From positions 1 to 64,000 of the forward strand of contig ML769413.1 in assembly GCA_009733575.1 (NCBI GenBank): a DNA stretch of 64,000 nucleotides, in the 5' to 3' direction. The translations under genes and the position numbers were made by a program. Positions within the stretch are counted from its first letter, which is position 1; each line of letters starts with the position of its first letter. This stretch comes from Gymnopus androsaceus JB14 (taxonomy: Eukaryota > Basidiomycota > Agaricomycetes > Agaricales > Omphalotaceae). Positions 52,143 to 63,900 of the stretch are shown here, piece after piece. The notes beneath the pieces were generated by a model. It had not been told where the DNA came from, did no database searches, and was given only the letters and a program-made list of their open reading frames with translations.

Positions 52143-53616
52143 TCAGGATAGTTCATGGCAATATGTACTCACTATGCAGATAGGGGCAATAGTGACATCA
52201 TGCACTTCTTCTTCTTCATCGAGACGTTCATCCTCACTGAGTTTGAGGTTCTTTGTTGCGATCTATAATCCATGGTCAATTGGATGAATATTTCAGGAAA
52301 AGACATAACAAACACTGATAAATTGCTTTCTCTCTTCTTCTACAGATGCATTATACCATTTCACTGAGGCGCATGAGCCGGTATCGGGGATATCGACCAG
52401 TCCGTGCAGTACTCGGGCGTCCACATCGAATCGCAGTACTACAATTGGATCATTTCCGGCAGTATGGCGCCGTTTGTTGTAGAGAGGGTGTACGAACGCT
52501 TGAGCCAAAGAAGGCGTTGCATAAAAGCACTCCGCATGCGATAGCTCATTCGGGTGCCAGGCTGGGCGGACTCCGCGGTTGTCGAAATGCTTCAACTTGG
52601 ATTTCGTTGTGCCATGATATAAGGACACAATATGCGCTTCAGAGGGATCAACCTTGTTGAACGGAGAGTAAAGAGTTGGTGGTGGGTTGTCTTTCAGGGC
52701 AAGGACAGTGGTCTGAAAGCGTCGGCCCAAAGCTCTATGAGAATCTTGTGGTTCCTGTTGCGTGCGGTGCGAAGTGGGCAAGGAGTGGGCGTGGGTAGTG
52801 TTGCCGGGGGGAACATCTACAACGATGCGCAGCGAGGCTTCAAACGCAGGGTGTTTGGGAGGACTGCGTTGGACTTTTACCCAGGAGGAGTGCGGGCTCT
52901 CTCTTGCTTTACCATCTTCCCTGTCGTCTTGATTGCCTCTGCGATGACCATGGAGACTCGCGTTCGACCTATTAGATCCACCAGAAGCCTCAGTGTTGCC
53001 ATTATCAGTGCTATTTATGATCGGTGCGCTTGCCGTTCCAGAATCGCCAGCCAGGGTAAAGGAAAGAACATCCATGCAATATTGTTTGTTTGTGCGGTAA
53101 CCGATGTAATCTTCAGCCTCGGGCTCATCGAGGTGTAGTGCTTCCAGTATAAGTATCTCTCTGGTTACAAGGTCGGGGCTGAGGAATTTCCCAAGGATAT
53201 CTGAGAGAAGGGAGACTAAGAAATGGTCATGAATCAGTAAGGAGGTCATCTCAGGCATCGAAGAACATACGGTGGGACCATGCCATTGGCAGATGGCTTT
53301 CAGGAATATCGTCTAGTAGATCCTCTATTTCTCTTTGCCAGATGATGTCGGTGAGAGGGGGTTCATCAAGGATGTTTTGGAACCAAGGGGTAAACCGCCT
53401 GCTGGACGCAACATTTTGTGTCTCTATTCGCGGGGGTGATGAGCGTGATCGAGGAGTTGGATTGGTGTCTCCATCCGAGCGGTGGCGAGCGCGAGGAGTA
53501 GCAAGGACAGGCAATGAAACGCCTTGGACGTCCATCGGAGTGGAATAAGGGTGGTTCTGAGAACGCGAGAGCATGGATGGAGGACCTAGTCCCATAGGAG
53601 AAGCTAATACTTCCAT
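52143..53616 (-). CDS. Uncharacterised protein with possible ADP-ribosyltransferase-like C-terminal domain
   Basis: Exon 1 runs from 53616 (MEVLASPMGLGPPSMLSRS) to the donor after AWSH. The second exon continues LSLLSDILGKFLSPDL. A third short exon after an intron near 52300 would read SIATKNLKLSEDERLDEEEE, with stop at 52143-52145. The middle is Ser/Arg-rich and probably disordered. The C-terminal ~130 residues contain SLYHGTTKSKLKHFDNRGVR and ECFYATPSLAQAFVHP, then VVLRFDVDARVLHGL. The order YHGT... then FYATPSLAQAF resembles DUF3990-type and other ADP-ribosyltransferase-fold proteins. That resemblance is by eye and weak; no catalytic Glu can be assigned with certainty. No function is claimed. 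Confidence 0.6.
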
Positions 53617-53807
53617 TGCAGAAGAGGCGAGAAGCGATATAAAATGCTAACAGACGTTGAAGCCAAGTTGAAGCCGAAAGGAGATTTCGGCTTCCTGGCG
53701 GTTTGGGAAATTGGGCGCCTATGATTCAACGGACCGGAGCTTACGGGCGCTTCAATCCTTTTGCACTTCACCCTACTTAACCACTTCACTTTTCTTCAAT
53801 CTTGGAG

Positions 53808-56598
53808 ATGTCAACGGCAGAAGGAAAAGCTGCGGCTCCCGCTGCTGGAGCAGCAGCTCCGGCCACAGGACAGAGAGGACAGCAGGAAGAAGAGTCCACG
53901 TTCAAGAAATTCTTCGGTATTGCGCAGGCAAGTTTTCACAGTGTATGATAACTAGTATCCTTTGAATTTTTGCCTTTGAAATTTAGCAACTACTGCTAGT
54001 ATGGCTAGTGTCTCAAATGGGTAAATCTCCGCTCAAGTGGTGGATTAAATTAGTGCTTATTTGCATTTAACAGTTACCAAATACTTCGCATCCAAAGCGA
54101 CTCCTCCAGCCGTTGAAACTACCACTGGCCCTCCTAGTGATACTGGATCTTCTGCTCCGAATGTTGTAAATCCTTGGCTTCAACCTCCAGCTCAAGCCGC
54201 CCCTGCTTGGCCGCTTGGGACCTCGCTCGACATGCACGTTTATCTGTCAACTTCACCCAATGGTGACGTGTTCTCAAGGCAGTGGACGTCTGCATACAGA
54301 AAGGACCGGGATCAAGGACTGCCCAACTTTGTTTGGGAGAACATCACGTACGGTGACTACAAAGATAGTAGGGTCGTCGAATATGATATCGTGTTTCCCG
54401 AGGTATGCCCACAAAATTCCCCAGTGTGTTCATGACTGAGAAAATCCTCTAGACCGTGCTGAAGAATGGATCTCTATGGGCTGATATCTTCTTAACCAAA
54501 GAAAATACCAGCCCCGATCCTCAGAATGAAAGTTTTAACCCGGAGAATATACACCATGTTCGCAAACGTGGGTCTCTTGCTTCGTAGTCTATTTCTTTTT
54601 GTTCATGTATCTCAAAGTTATCACCCCGTACTTGGCCAGGCCAAAGGTTCGAAAAGAGAAGAATCTTCTTAGTGGTAACGGAGAGGAAGAGATTGAAGAA
54701 CCAGAGGTCTTTCTTCGTCTCCCAACTCCCGCAACTTGTATCTGACAGATAGCTTAGGATGCGGATGTGATTATGCCTCATTGGCACAAGGTGTGTGAGT
54801 TTAAGCAATATCAAATGCGCCCTGACTGATATCAGCTCAGAACATCACTCTTGCTCTAGTCTCTGATAATACGGCTCTTCCATACGCTACACTACCTCCT
54901 CCTTTGCTCGAACGTAAATCCTTTCTTTTTACTTTCGCATCCCATATTACTCAAAAGTCTTACTAGATGTCCATCTCATCCCCAACCGTCGTGATTCAAC
55001 GGGTACTCAAGGCATCTACAAACCTATTGTATTCCCGAATGAATTCTGGCACCTCCGTTCTCACTATGTCGAGCTCAACTCCTCAACACCCACCATGCCC
55101 ATTCAAATAATCTTCCAGCCAATGTCGTACATGAAGTTTCAAATATTCGCCTCAATGACCCACGGCTTCAATGAGGCTGCAAAACAGCAGGGTGCTGGAG
55201 CAGGTGCTGAATTGGATGAAATCAAGCGGATGTTGATTGAGACAAATCCATGGTTCCTTGGACTAACGGGACTGGTTAGTGTGTTGCATATGGTGTAAGT
55301 CATTAGCAATGACTGGGATAAAGCTACGAGCTGAAAAAATATTGTAGGTTCGAAATGCTTGCGTTCAAGTCGGATGTCTCGCACTGGCGACACAAGAAGG
55401 AGATGGTAGGAGTGTCTGTCAGGTTTCGACGTTAACCTTTTCTATCCAAACCTTTCGCTGAATCTTTTATTTCTAGGACTGTGCGTACCTCTCGCCTTGT
55501 ACATATTGTACACGCCCGGTTACTAATTTTTTGAACAGATTATCACCAACGTCTTCGTGCAACTCATCATCTTGCTCTATCTTATCGACAACAACGAAAA
55601 CACTAGTTGGATGATCTTGTTCGGTTCTGGGACCGGAGTTCTCATTGAAGCTTGGAAGGTGAGGCCCATCTCTCACTAAAGTTGTCGTTAGGCTGATGTT
55701 GATTTTCTGCAGATAACGAAAGCAGTAGATATTTCCATTGTTGCGGCTCCTGCAGGATCTATGTTCCCATATAAGCTAGATATCAAAGGTCTGAACGCCT
55801 TCATTTTGTGACAACTTGTTCTGATCTGTCTTTAGACAAACATGTACTCAGCGAGGATGAAAAGAAAACTCAAGAGTACGCGTCACATTTCGTTCTCTTT
55901 CAGTTGTATTGATTATTCCCAAGATATGATAAACTGGCTTTCCGATACGTTTCATACGTCGCCGTTCCTACGCTTGCTGCATACACCGTCTATTCCCTTA
56001 TGTACGAGTCCCACCGAGGCTGGTACAGTTTTATCATAGGGACGTTGACATCGTTTGTCTATATGTTTGGATTTGTGAGCTTAATCGATCTTCTCCTTCC
56101 ATGACACTGTATGAGCTAACATGAAATCATAGGCGCAATTGGTACCGCAGTTAATCATCAACTACAAACTCAAGGTTTGTTACAATGCCATGTCATTGAG
56201 GCTTAGTACTGAGTCCGACCTGTGTAGAGTGTAGCCCACATGCCGATGAAAGCAATGATCTACAAAACATTATCCACAGTTGTCGATGACTTCTTTGCGT
56301 ATGTCCTATCTTTTTTTCCCATCAGGTTCAACTCCTCATTGTCACTGTATAGTTTCTGTATCAAAATGCCTTTCCTTCACCGTTTGGCATGTTTCCGTGA
56401 TGATTTGGTGTTTTTAATTTTCCTCTACCAGGTGAGCGGCGATAAACCGTTTTGGCTTTCATTGCTCACTCTCGCTCTTCACAGCGCTGGATTTACCGAA
56501 TCGATCTCAAACGTGTCAATGAATACGGACAGATTGCAACGGAGGATGTAGACGCGATTGATCAGAGCTCGGATAAGGAGAGTAAGAAAAAGAGGTGA
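53808..56598 (+). CDS. CLPTM1-family multi-pass membrane protein
   Basis: Homologue of cleft lip and palate transmembrane protein 1 (CLPTM1), an ER/endomembrane protein. The start is MSTAEGKAAAPAAGAAAPAT at 53808. Exon 1 ends FFGIAQ at 53927 and is followed by an intron with a GC donor (AG/GCAAGT). Next are a membrane segment QLLLVWLVSQMVTKYF and the luminal domain (MHVYLSTSPNGDVF, ENITYGDYKDSRVVEYDIVF, PNEFWHLRSHYVELN). After these come FLGLTGLVSVLHMVFEMLAF, FKSDVSHWRHKKEMVGVSVR and QLIILLYLIDNNENTSWMIL, then VPQLIINYKLKSVAHMPMKA and MPFLHRLACFRDDLVFLIFL, the hallmark C-terminal part. The basic tail ends SKKKR with TGA at 56596-56598. About a dozen short introns. All recognisable blocks are in order; the role in GPI or lipid handling is only suggested by work on other CLPTM1-family proteins. 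Confidence 0.93.
53928..53986 (+). other. GC-AG intron in the CLPTM1-family gene
   Basis: The intron starts GCAAGTTTTC after exon end GCGCAG and ends ...GAAATTTAG before CAACTACTG. The GC donor is embedded in AG/GCAAGT, the strongest context for this minor class. The alternative GT donors nearby break the reading frame into the following membrane segment. Confidence 0.72.
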
Positions 56599-56759
56599 TG
56601 ATTTTGGCAAACTTGGCTGTGTTAGAAGGTCCTTGTATTGTACTCGGTTGCTGGTTATAAGTGAACTAGTACCAGTTTAATATATCTGCAAATGGCGTAC
56701 AAAACTACCGATGGAGTACGGCTGTATGTATCGGATCAGCATCATACAGCGCTCCAGAA

Positions 56760-57099
56760 TTACTCTCCAATGACATAGGTGCAACCGTGTCCTCCAATCC
56801 AAACTTCGTGAACCCGACCAGCATCCACGTCAATGCGTGATCCTTGACCGAAAGACTCCTTCGTTGGCGTAGAGTCTTCAGGGTAAGTAATAGTGAATTC
56901 CCCTCGAAGGATAAGATGCGTGGTGAGCCCAGCATGAGAGTGAGGAGGATAATGTGCATTGCTTCGAAGAGTTAATAAGTACGGGTGAACTTTATAGTAG
57001 ATTTTCTGGTTGGACGTACGGCCTGTCAGTCCATGTAAAGACATTGGAAAAGCCCCATTCTTGCACTTTGCGCTCGGCGTCGGATTGTGATAGAGTCAT
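56760..57099 (-). CDS. Small cupin-domain protein
   Basis: A 93-residue single-domain cupin. Two exons, 57099-57020 (MTLSQSDAERKVQEWGFSNV) and 56961-56760, join as FTWTDRPNAHYPPHSH. The metal-site-like motif is YPPHSHAGLTTHLILRGEFT, with paired histidines and a Gly before the strand, and the second cupin motif is RIDVDAGRVHEVWIGG. It ends TYVIGE with TAA. Upstream, divergent DNA to the next gene is short. Small cupins of this type are metal-binding dioxygenase-like or sugar-binding proteins; the substrate cannot be told. Confidence 0.82.
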
Positions 57100-57424
57100 T
57101 GAAAAAGGTGTTCGACTGAAGTGATGTCACATGGAATAATATCGGAAACCTAGAGTAGAGCTCCCGATAAAGCAGCATGGAAAAAAGAAGTAAACAGAAC
57201 GGTAAGATATTAAACAACGATGTATGGAGAGGCGGTTTAACTTAAAGTGCTTGTGGTTTGGAGTCAAGCACATCATCACTAAAAGTCAAAGCGACTTCTT
57301 TCAATTCATCTTCAATTCATCATACTTTCAATTCATCACCGTACACAAGAGCAAGTGACATATTTATTCAGAAACGTATTAAAGTATTTAACCCTACGAA
57401 GCATTCAGGTAGTTGAGGTATTAC
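57100..57424. other. Intergenic spacer
   Basis: About 325 bp between the cupin start and the F-box gene end. It contains a short tandem of tcaattcatc-type repeats at 57300-57335. Otherwise nothing is seen. Confidence 0.5.
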
Positions 57425-59536
57425 TCAAATTCCTTTCAACCCTTTCTTCGTTTTCTTTTCCGTCGGAGCACTCTGCTCATCGTTCTTACGTTTTCGCAAC
57501 GTTCGGCCAGCATAATTGTCCACCTCACCGAAAGGTACTGCTTCGTTAGTGGCTGGGATCACCTTGTTCCGTGTGCTTCTGCGGGGTCCCATAACACCCT
57601 CCACAATGGCTGACACACCCTGCGCCTGAGCAGGTTTCTTTCTGGCTCTTTGGCGGGGAACTATCGTGTTAACGGGCTCGTCTGCCCTTTTAGCAAGTTC
57701 CGAATGTAGCGCGCCGGGCGTGTTAGCGGATGGAGGGTCAGATAACGGGGAACTAGGACTAACTTCTTCTCCTGCTCCATCAAGAATGGATGGTTGTGGG
57801 AGAGAGCAACAGTCATCATTCATAGAATCGGCAGTCGTAGTGGAGGATTCATCGCGGTTTGGCAAAACCATGGCGCCGTGGCCGTACGAGAGGGGAAAGC
57901 AAATCCACAAAGGTCCAACCTGAGTTTGTAACAACTCGTGAAACGGCTGTGTAGTTGGAGAGTTCGCAGTGGACGTGACAGCGGGTTTCGAAAACTGCAA
58001 AGACAGGATCTGCAGCTGAGCAACAAATGGCGAAGTACCTTGTCTGGAGTGTAGCACTCGGCACATTTGATTGCACATAGCATCTAAATCGCCTTGTTTT
58101 AACGCCGGCGTACAATCCAGTCTGAGAGAACGAAGATGAGAGCTGGATGTACTGGAAGAAAAGTGGTCTGCTAGCTGCTGTAGAAAATCGAAAGACCTGA
58201 TTCCAGAGATCTGTAAATGGAGGAGAGAAGGCTGAGACAAAGTTAGATCAATGACATTTGCCATAGAGGGACGGTGCAATTTCAAGCTCTGCAGTGCACA
58301 TTGCGACTGAAGCAGAAGTGTACAGAACGAACCATACTTGGCGTCATCGTGCTCATGATGAACAAGCGTCAATGAAGTTAATTTGGGGAGGCGAAGGTGC
58401 GTCCAAAGTGCATTTTTGGAGCCGGATATATATCCCAGATGGAGCTTCGATATGCCCGAGATAAAGAATTCCTCTCCGTTCGGTAATAGATCGTTGCCCG
58501 TCTTGAACACTGGTAGCTCTACATCAAATTGGTCAAGGTGGAGCTCTTTTAAAGCTGGGAAATGGCAGAGAAAATGCCCGAGGGACATTTCAGAAACTTG
58601 GGTTCCACGGAGATATGTCAAATGCGAGAAATCGAGGACAGTAGAAGCCAGCGGCCATGTTATATACTCTCCATGGAAGCTTCGCAGCGGGACTGCTCCA
58701 AACAGTCGAGATATGAGTTTTTCGTTTGCGCTACTGATGGAGCCGGGGAGGTAGAGCTGGTTCAATGCGGGAAAATGAGTTCCGGATTTCGAGGGAACCG
58801 CGCCAAATTCTGGTTCGCTGTTCTGTTTAGCGACAGCGAAGGATAACCAATAGTGAAGGCCTGGTGACGCAGGTCCATGGAATTCGATGTCTCGCCATCT
58901 ATATGCTAAATTCAGCAAGATATCGAAGATTTCTCGGTCGCGTTGGTCGAAAACAGAGCTATAATGGATTTTAATCGTTAAGGGTGCTTCCTTCGAATGA
59001 GAGATATCACGAGCGAGTGTTGAGAGAACTCGGTCAGAACTACGAATGTTCAAGAAAGACCAAATTCGGGGGGTGGACAAGACGATTGCTCTCCAAGTAG
59101 AGCAGATGGCAACCAAATCGGTCGCGGGGAAGGTGGTTTTGCGATTTTCACTGGCGTAGCTTGAAAAAATCTCCGTCCATATTTCCGGCGGAACCTTCCA
59201 GACGGGGGAGGCCAATGCTTGTGCAGTGGCAAGGTGATGACTAGAAGCACTTCTCGCGCGTTTCAACTCGACCAATTTATTCTCTAGCTCATCTATCACC
59301 ATGTCATACGAAACCAGGTCAAGCTTCACCTCGTCGATGAACGCCTCCGTTGCCTGTTTATCAGTATCGGTACTGACTGTACTGCCTGATCTTAGTCGGG
59401 CTAGTGCAGTTTCATGCATTTCGGCACGGGTAGATGGCTTTTGAACAAAGGAATGGATTTTGGAGAGGCATTCTGGGCACAAAAGCTTTTGAGAACGGGA
59501 TGTGGACGGGTCTTCTTCGTGGAGATTCATAATCAA
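57425..59536 (-). CDS. F-box / LRR-like protein
   Basis: A single-exon gene of 703 residues, typical of the expanded Agaricomycete F-box families. The N-terminus has a Cys pair (LCPECLSKIHSF) and a helical segment (DELENKLVELKRARSASSHH). The F-box-like motif follows: VWKVPPEIWTEIFSSYASEN, then ATDLVAICSTWRAIVLSTPR. A leucine-rich region of several hundred residues is next (LTYLRGTQVSEMSLGHFL and others). The last ~100 residues are acidic then strongly basic (RARKKPAQAQ, RTLRKRKNDEQ, TEKKTKKGLKGI), suggesting nuclear targeting. The start could also be the Met two codons downstream (MNLHEED). Members act as substrate receptors of SCF ubiquitin ligases; the substrate is unknown. Confidence 0.85.
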   Translation of the reverse strand: MIMNLHEEDPSTSRSQKLLCPECLSKIHSFVQKPSTRAEMHETALARLRSGSTVSTDTDKQATEAFIDEVKLDLVSYDMVIDELENKLVELKRARSASSHHLATAQALASPVWKVPPEIWTEIFSSYASENRKTTFPATDLVAICSTWRAIVLSTPRIWSFLNIRSSDRVLSTLARDISHSKEAPLTIKIHYSSVFDQRDREIFDILLNLAYRWRDIEFHGPASPGLHYWLSFAVAKQNSEPEFGAVPSKSGTHFPALNQLYLPGSISSANEKLISRLFGAVPLRSFHGEYITWPLASTVLDFSHLTYLRGTQVSEMSLGHFLCHFPALKELHLDQFDVELPVFKTGNDLLPNGEEFFISGISKLHLGYISGSKNALWTHLRLPKLTSLTLVHHEHDDAKYGSFCTLLLQSQCALQSLKLHRPSMANVIDLTLSQPSLLHLQISGIRSFDFLQQLADHFSSSTSSSHLRSLRLDCTPALKQGDLDAMCNQMCRVLHSRQGTSPFVAQLQILSLQFSKPAVTSTANSPTTQPFHELLQTQVGPLWICFPLSYGHGAMVLPNRDESSTTTADSMNDDCCSLPQPSILDGAGEEVSPSSPLSDPPSANTPGALHSELAKRADEPVNTIVPRQRARKKPAQAQGVSAIVEGVMGPRRSTRNKVIPATNEAVPFGEVDNYAGRTLRKRKNDEQSAPTEKKTKKGLKGI

Positions 59537-60911
59537 TATGGCACGGTTCTATAATAAACGAATTATAAAGATCAAGTACTTAGACAAGAACTATATGAGA
59601 AGTACCTTTAATGGAGATTGTTGGTGGTTGTTAAGCAAGTGTGAGCGCTTATTATTTACGCGTCGACGCGTTTGGCATGTCACGACTGCGCAAATCACAG
59701 ATTATAATTTATTGCAGACAGACAGGAACTGTAAACAAGTTGAGGAAGACGGACAGAGTCACGTTGATCTTTGTTTTCCATTCATCTAAAAGGCAGGCCA
59801 GCATGAGTTCTCGATAACTCCGACTCGTAGAGTCGATCAGCTCCCTCAGCAAATCAAGGTTGAGCATGTATAATGATTCATTGAAGAGTATGCTAAGTAG
59901 GTATAATAGAGCTATAGTACACAATTGAATCCTCTGATAGCCAAGAGGAAATGAATCTGCGAAGAATATAAAACACAAAAATGCAAGTCTGGGCGAAATC
60001 TGGAAAGGAAACTGGGACTGGGTAATGCATACGAATATATATATATATATGTAGGTTGTATCCGACACTTGAGACCATAGACAGATGAAGAACAGAAGAA
60101 AGATGAAATGGCGTTGGAGCAAGTAAAGTAATGAGCTGAGATGGGTTTACCTATCGAGATGTCGAAGGAAATGGCGAGGCAGAAAGGAGTGCATGGTGAT
60201 GATGTCAAACGAAATACAGGAAAAGGAGCAGAAGTGAGGAAAGAAGTAAGGTATCGCGGAGGATTCAGAGTCAACAAAAGGGAGATTAGCAAGTTGATCC
60301 ACTGGCGAAAAGCAAGGATATACTAACTGAAGCGTAAAACGAAAACTATTCTGGTGTATCTCGTATCGTATCATGAGCAGTCAATATGATATAAAAGGAT
60401 GATATAGGGTGAGAGAGCAACAGAAGACGATGAGCGTTATTGCAGACACGAAACAAACATGATAAAAGACAGAGACAACAGATGAAGCAGACAGTCCGAT
60501 GAGGAGATAAGAACAACAAATAGATAGTGTTTCAGTGAAGGTACCGAAAACCAAAACGTAATGCCACAAAAAGGTTATAGAAACAATGGGTTTGATGAGA
60601 TGCGATATGCAGATATGCAAAGGAAGCACGAATGACCAAGGGGGCTGGGTGAATACAGATATTTGCAAAATGATATGAAGCGTGCGACAGACTCGAGTAA
60701 GATTGCAATGATGACCGTGACGGAGAGAGAGATCGAACCCAAGCAGAATAAGATATAGATGGCGTGTGTCGAAGCGCGGCATATAATGATAGAAGCAGCG
60801 GCGAAGGTGGAGGTATCGCGAACGGTCCGATGATTCAATGATGTTCCACTTCTATGGATGCAGAGAGAATATATGAAGGGTATAATGCTAAGAAGATGCA
60901 TCAACATCCGT
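59537..60911. other. Intergenic; (AT)n microsatellite and likely long 3' UTR
   Basis: No gene is recognised in about 1.37 kb. An (AT) microsatellite of about 17 bp lies at 60035-60051. The right part probably belongs to the 3' untranslated region of the Whi3-like gene, the left part to the F-box gene promoter. Confidence 0.5.
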
Positions 60912-63900
60912 CTAAAAATTTTGGTTCTGATTGGGATTCGGAGCTTGGTGCGGCATTGGTAGCGACGACATTTGGGGCATCTGGGGATGATCCAGATGTC
61001 CGTCGAAAGGTGAGAAAGGCGCGCTCAACCCTGGTCCTTGTACATCACTAAACGAATCTGGCGACGTCAAGCGATAGCCCACTCCTGCGCCGCTGCCTCC
61101 TTGAAAAGGATTAGTAGTACCGAACAAGAAGTTCGAGGAAGCGGAGCCCGCAGGAATATTGGATCCCACGGCATTAAAAGATGACGAGAAGTTGCCGAAG
61201 GCCATATTCGACAGCTGGCTCGCTCCTGTAGACGTACCAGCAAAGCGGGGCGGCGGCGGAGAGATCATGTACTCATGCGTGTGAGCAGACCTATGGTTCG
61301 ACGAGTGATGATGCGGTATAGGCGAAAGTGCTTGGACACCGCTATAACCTCCCCGCTCCCTATCAGTGTCCCGACCAGTCTGAGCTTGCTGTTGGATGTG
61401 TTGCTGCTGAATCCCGGGCCCTGGACCGTTTGCGCTCGTTGGTGTACGCACACCTAGCGGGTTCTTGCTGTACGACAGTCGTATTCCACCACCCTTGACA
61501 AGACCATTGAGCGTATTGCCGTAAAGTTCATTGATAGTCTTCGTTGCCGCGTTGACATCCTCGAACTGGAGAACAAGGAAGACAATTATGTCAGTAACAA
61601 GCATCGCATCAGAAAAAAAGAACAAGGTGTCATTTACCTCCACGAAGCACATCGGACCACTGCTCTTCTGTTTAAAAGACAGCCTTCTGTATCCAGGTCT
61701 GGTTCGAAACAATTCCCTCAGACTGTCCTCCAAAATGTCCGGCGGGTACCCTAGCGGCGGTGGCGAAATGGGCAGATTCCCCACATAGAGTGTATTGATG
61801 GGAGGATTCTGGTCTACTCCAGAAACGAGGCCAGGAAGGGTGGAAGAGAGCATGGAAGATAGATGGGATAGGCTGGTCGCCGAGTTTGGGGAGGTGAAGT
61901 TGTTGTGAGGATGCTGAGAGGACGGAGCCAGAGCTGGTGCATGACGAAGACTGGAGGATGAAGAAGACGACGACGTTGCAACAGCACCAGCGGCAGAAAG
62001 CGCTGAGGCACTGGTACCACTTCCACTCGACGGAGACGGCAGCTGAGGAGAGGTGTTTCCTTGAGAGCTGGCCCCATTGATCGCATTCGAACCGATCACA
62101 GGATTCGCGTTCCCGTTGGTCGTGTTCAGAGCTAAACTCCCAACAGCTCTAGCGATCTGGGCCACGTCAATCTCTTTAGCAGTGACGTTGGGGTCCTCGG
62201 CCTCCATTTCTGGATTTGTGTGCACATCCTCATCATCATCAACTGCATGCAAATCCTTCACTGATCGCAAGGAATGCGTAGAGCCAGCTGCGACACTAGA
62301 AGAACGTGACGATCTGGAATGTCCGTTGGAGGAATGAGATGTCTTGGAAGAAGAATTTGGATTGGAGGGCACATCTTTAGAGAAATGGTCCCAAGGCCCA
62401 GCATCATTGGATGAGAGTGCAAGAGGTTTCGGTTTGGCAATAGGCGGCGAGACCATACCACCCTGATATGAAGTCACGGGCACTGAATGAAAAGCATCGA
62501 ATGCGGAACCGGACCTGAGGCGTAATGGCTGCTTCTGGTTCCGCTCGCCATCTTCCCTCTGGACTTCTGTTCTTCGTCTACCGCCTTCCTTGGCACTGAT
62601 AGGTCCCGAGGATTCATCACTAGAGAACCCCATGGGTTCGTAGATCTTGCGCTCGCGCTCGCGCTCTCGGCCATCTTCCTCCCACAATTTCGATAGACCG
62701 GAAAGGTCTCTCGAAGGTGGGATAGCGGTCGAAGTAGAGGAAGTACCATTCGACGAAATAGTTGAGAAACCCATGGCACCGAGTGTCCCCAGCTCCCTCT
62801 CTCTGGCACTCATGCCTCCAAGTTCATTAGGCCCTTGCGAATGCGTTGTTGGAGGTGGGTACATATCGAACTGCGACATGGGTGCGCCCCCAACAAAGCT
62901 CATACCGCCTCCAGGAAGTGATGTAGGTCCAACGTTGCCGGTGGGACCTAAAGCGCTGCCTCCCATGACATTGACAGATCCAGCGTTAGTGCCAGCGCTT
63001 CCGTTGGCAGTTACTCCTCGCTTCGTATGCAGGTTCTTCTTGGCCATTTCAGCCTTTAGAACAGCACCCTTCTCGATATCGACTCGACGGCCCTGGAGAA
63101 CATTTCTGGCATGTTCCGCCTCTTCTCTCGTTTTGAACTTTGCGAACCCGATGATTTGTTTGCGCGGTGGAATCGGGCCGTTGCTACCGAGCGGTCCGTT
63201 ACCTGAGCCACTAGGGTTAGGATTAGGGCCAAGGGTTAACACATTCGAAGGACCCCCGACACCTGCGGCCAGTCCCCCAAGACCAATTCCTAAACCAGGC
63301 GGATAGTATGAGTCGTCGATCGGTCCCGTCGAAACTGCGGGCCAACTAGTCATACCATCTCTACCGCCGTCAACGACAACACCACCTTGGTTCATGGTGA
63401 CGATACTGTAAGGGTCGTTGATGGCAGACTGTCGGACGAGAGAAGCGATAGAAGAAGAATTGAGGCCTTGGAGACCAGGCGGAGGAACTGAGGAAGGGTT
63501 TCCTATAGATCCTACCCCATACGAAGTATACTCTTTATTCGGAATTTTGAGTGTAGCTGCCTCAAATCCAGATGAAAATGTGAACATGTTTTGGAATTCC
63601 CGTTCCTGCAAGAAAAAAAAATTGTCAGAGGTAAACACTTGAGAGCAAAGACCTATAAACGTACCTGCATATCGTCGGGAAACCCAACTACAAAAATGGT
63701 GGAAATATCTTCATGGACACTACTACCACCGTTTACACTGGCGCCACCGTTGTGCCCCGAGTTCCCGCTCACGTTAGCAGCGTTGGACAAGTGAGGTCCA
63801 TACGGTGTCTGTGAGGACATTGGGATAGAGTGAGGATTGACGGCATGCGGAAGAGAATGCGGTTGAGACGGAGGTGGCAGCTTATTGTAGTTTGCATACG

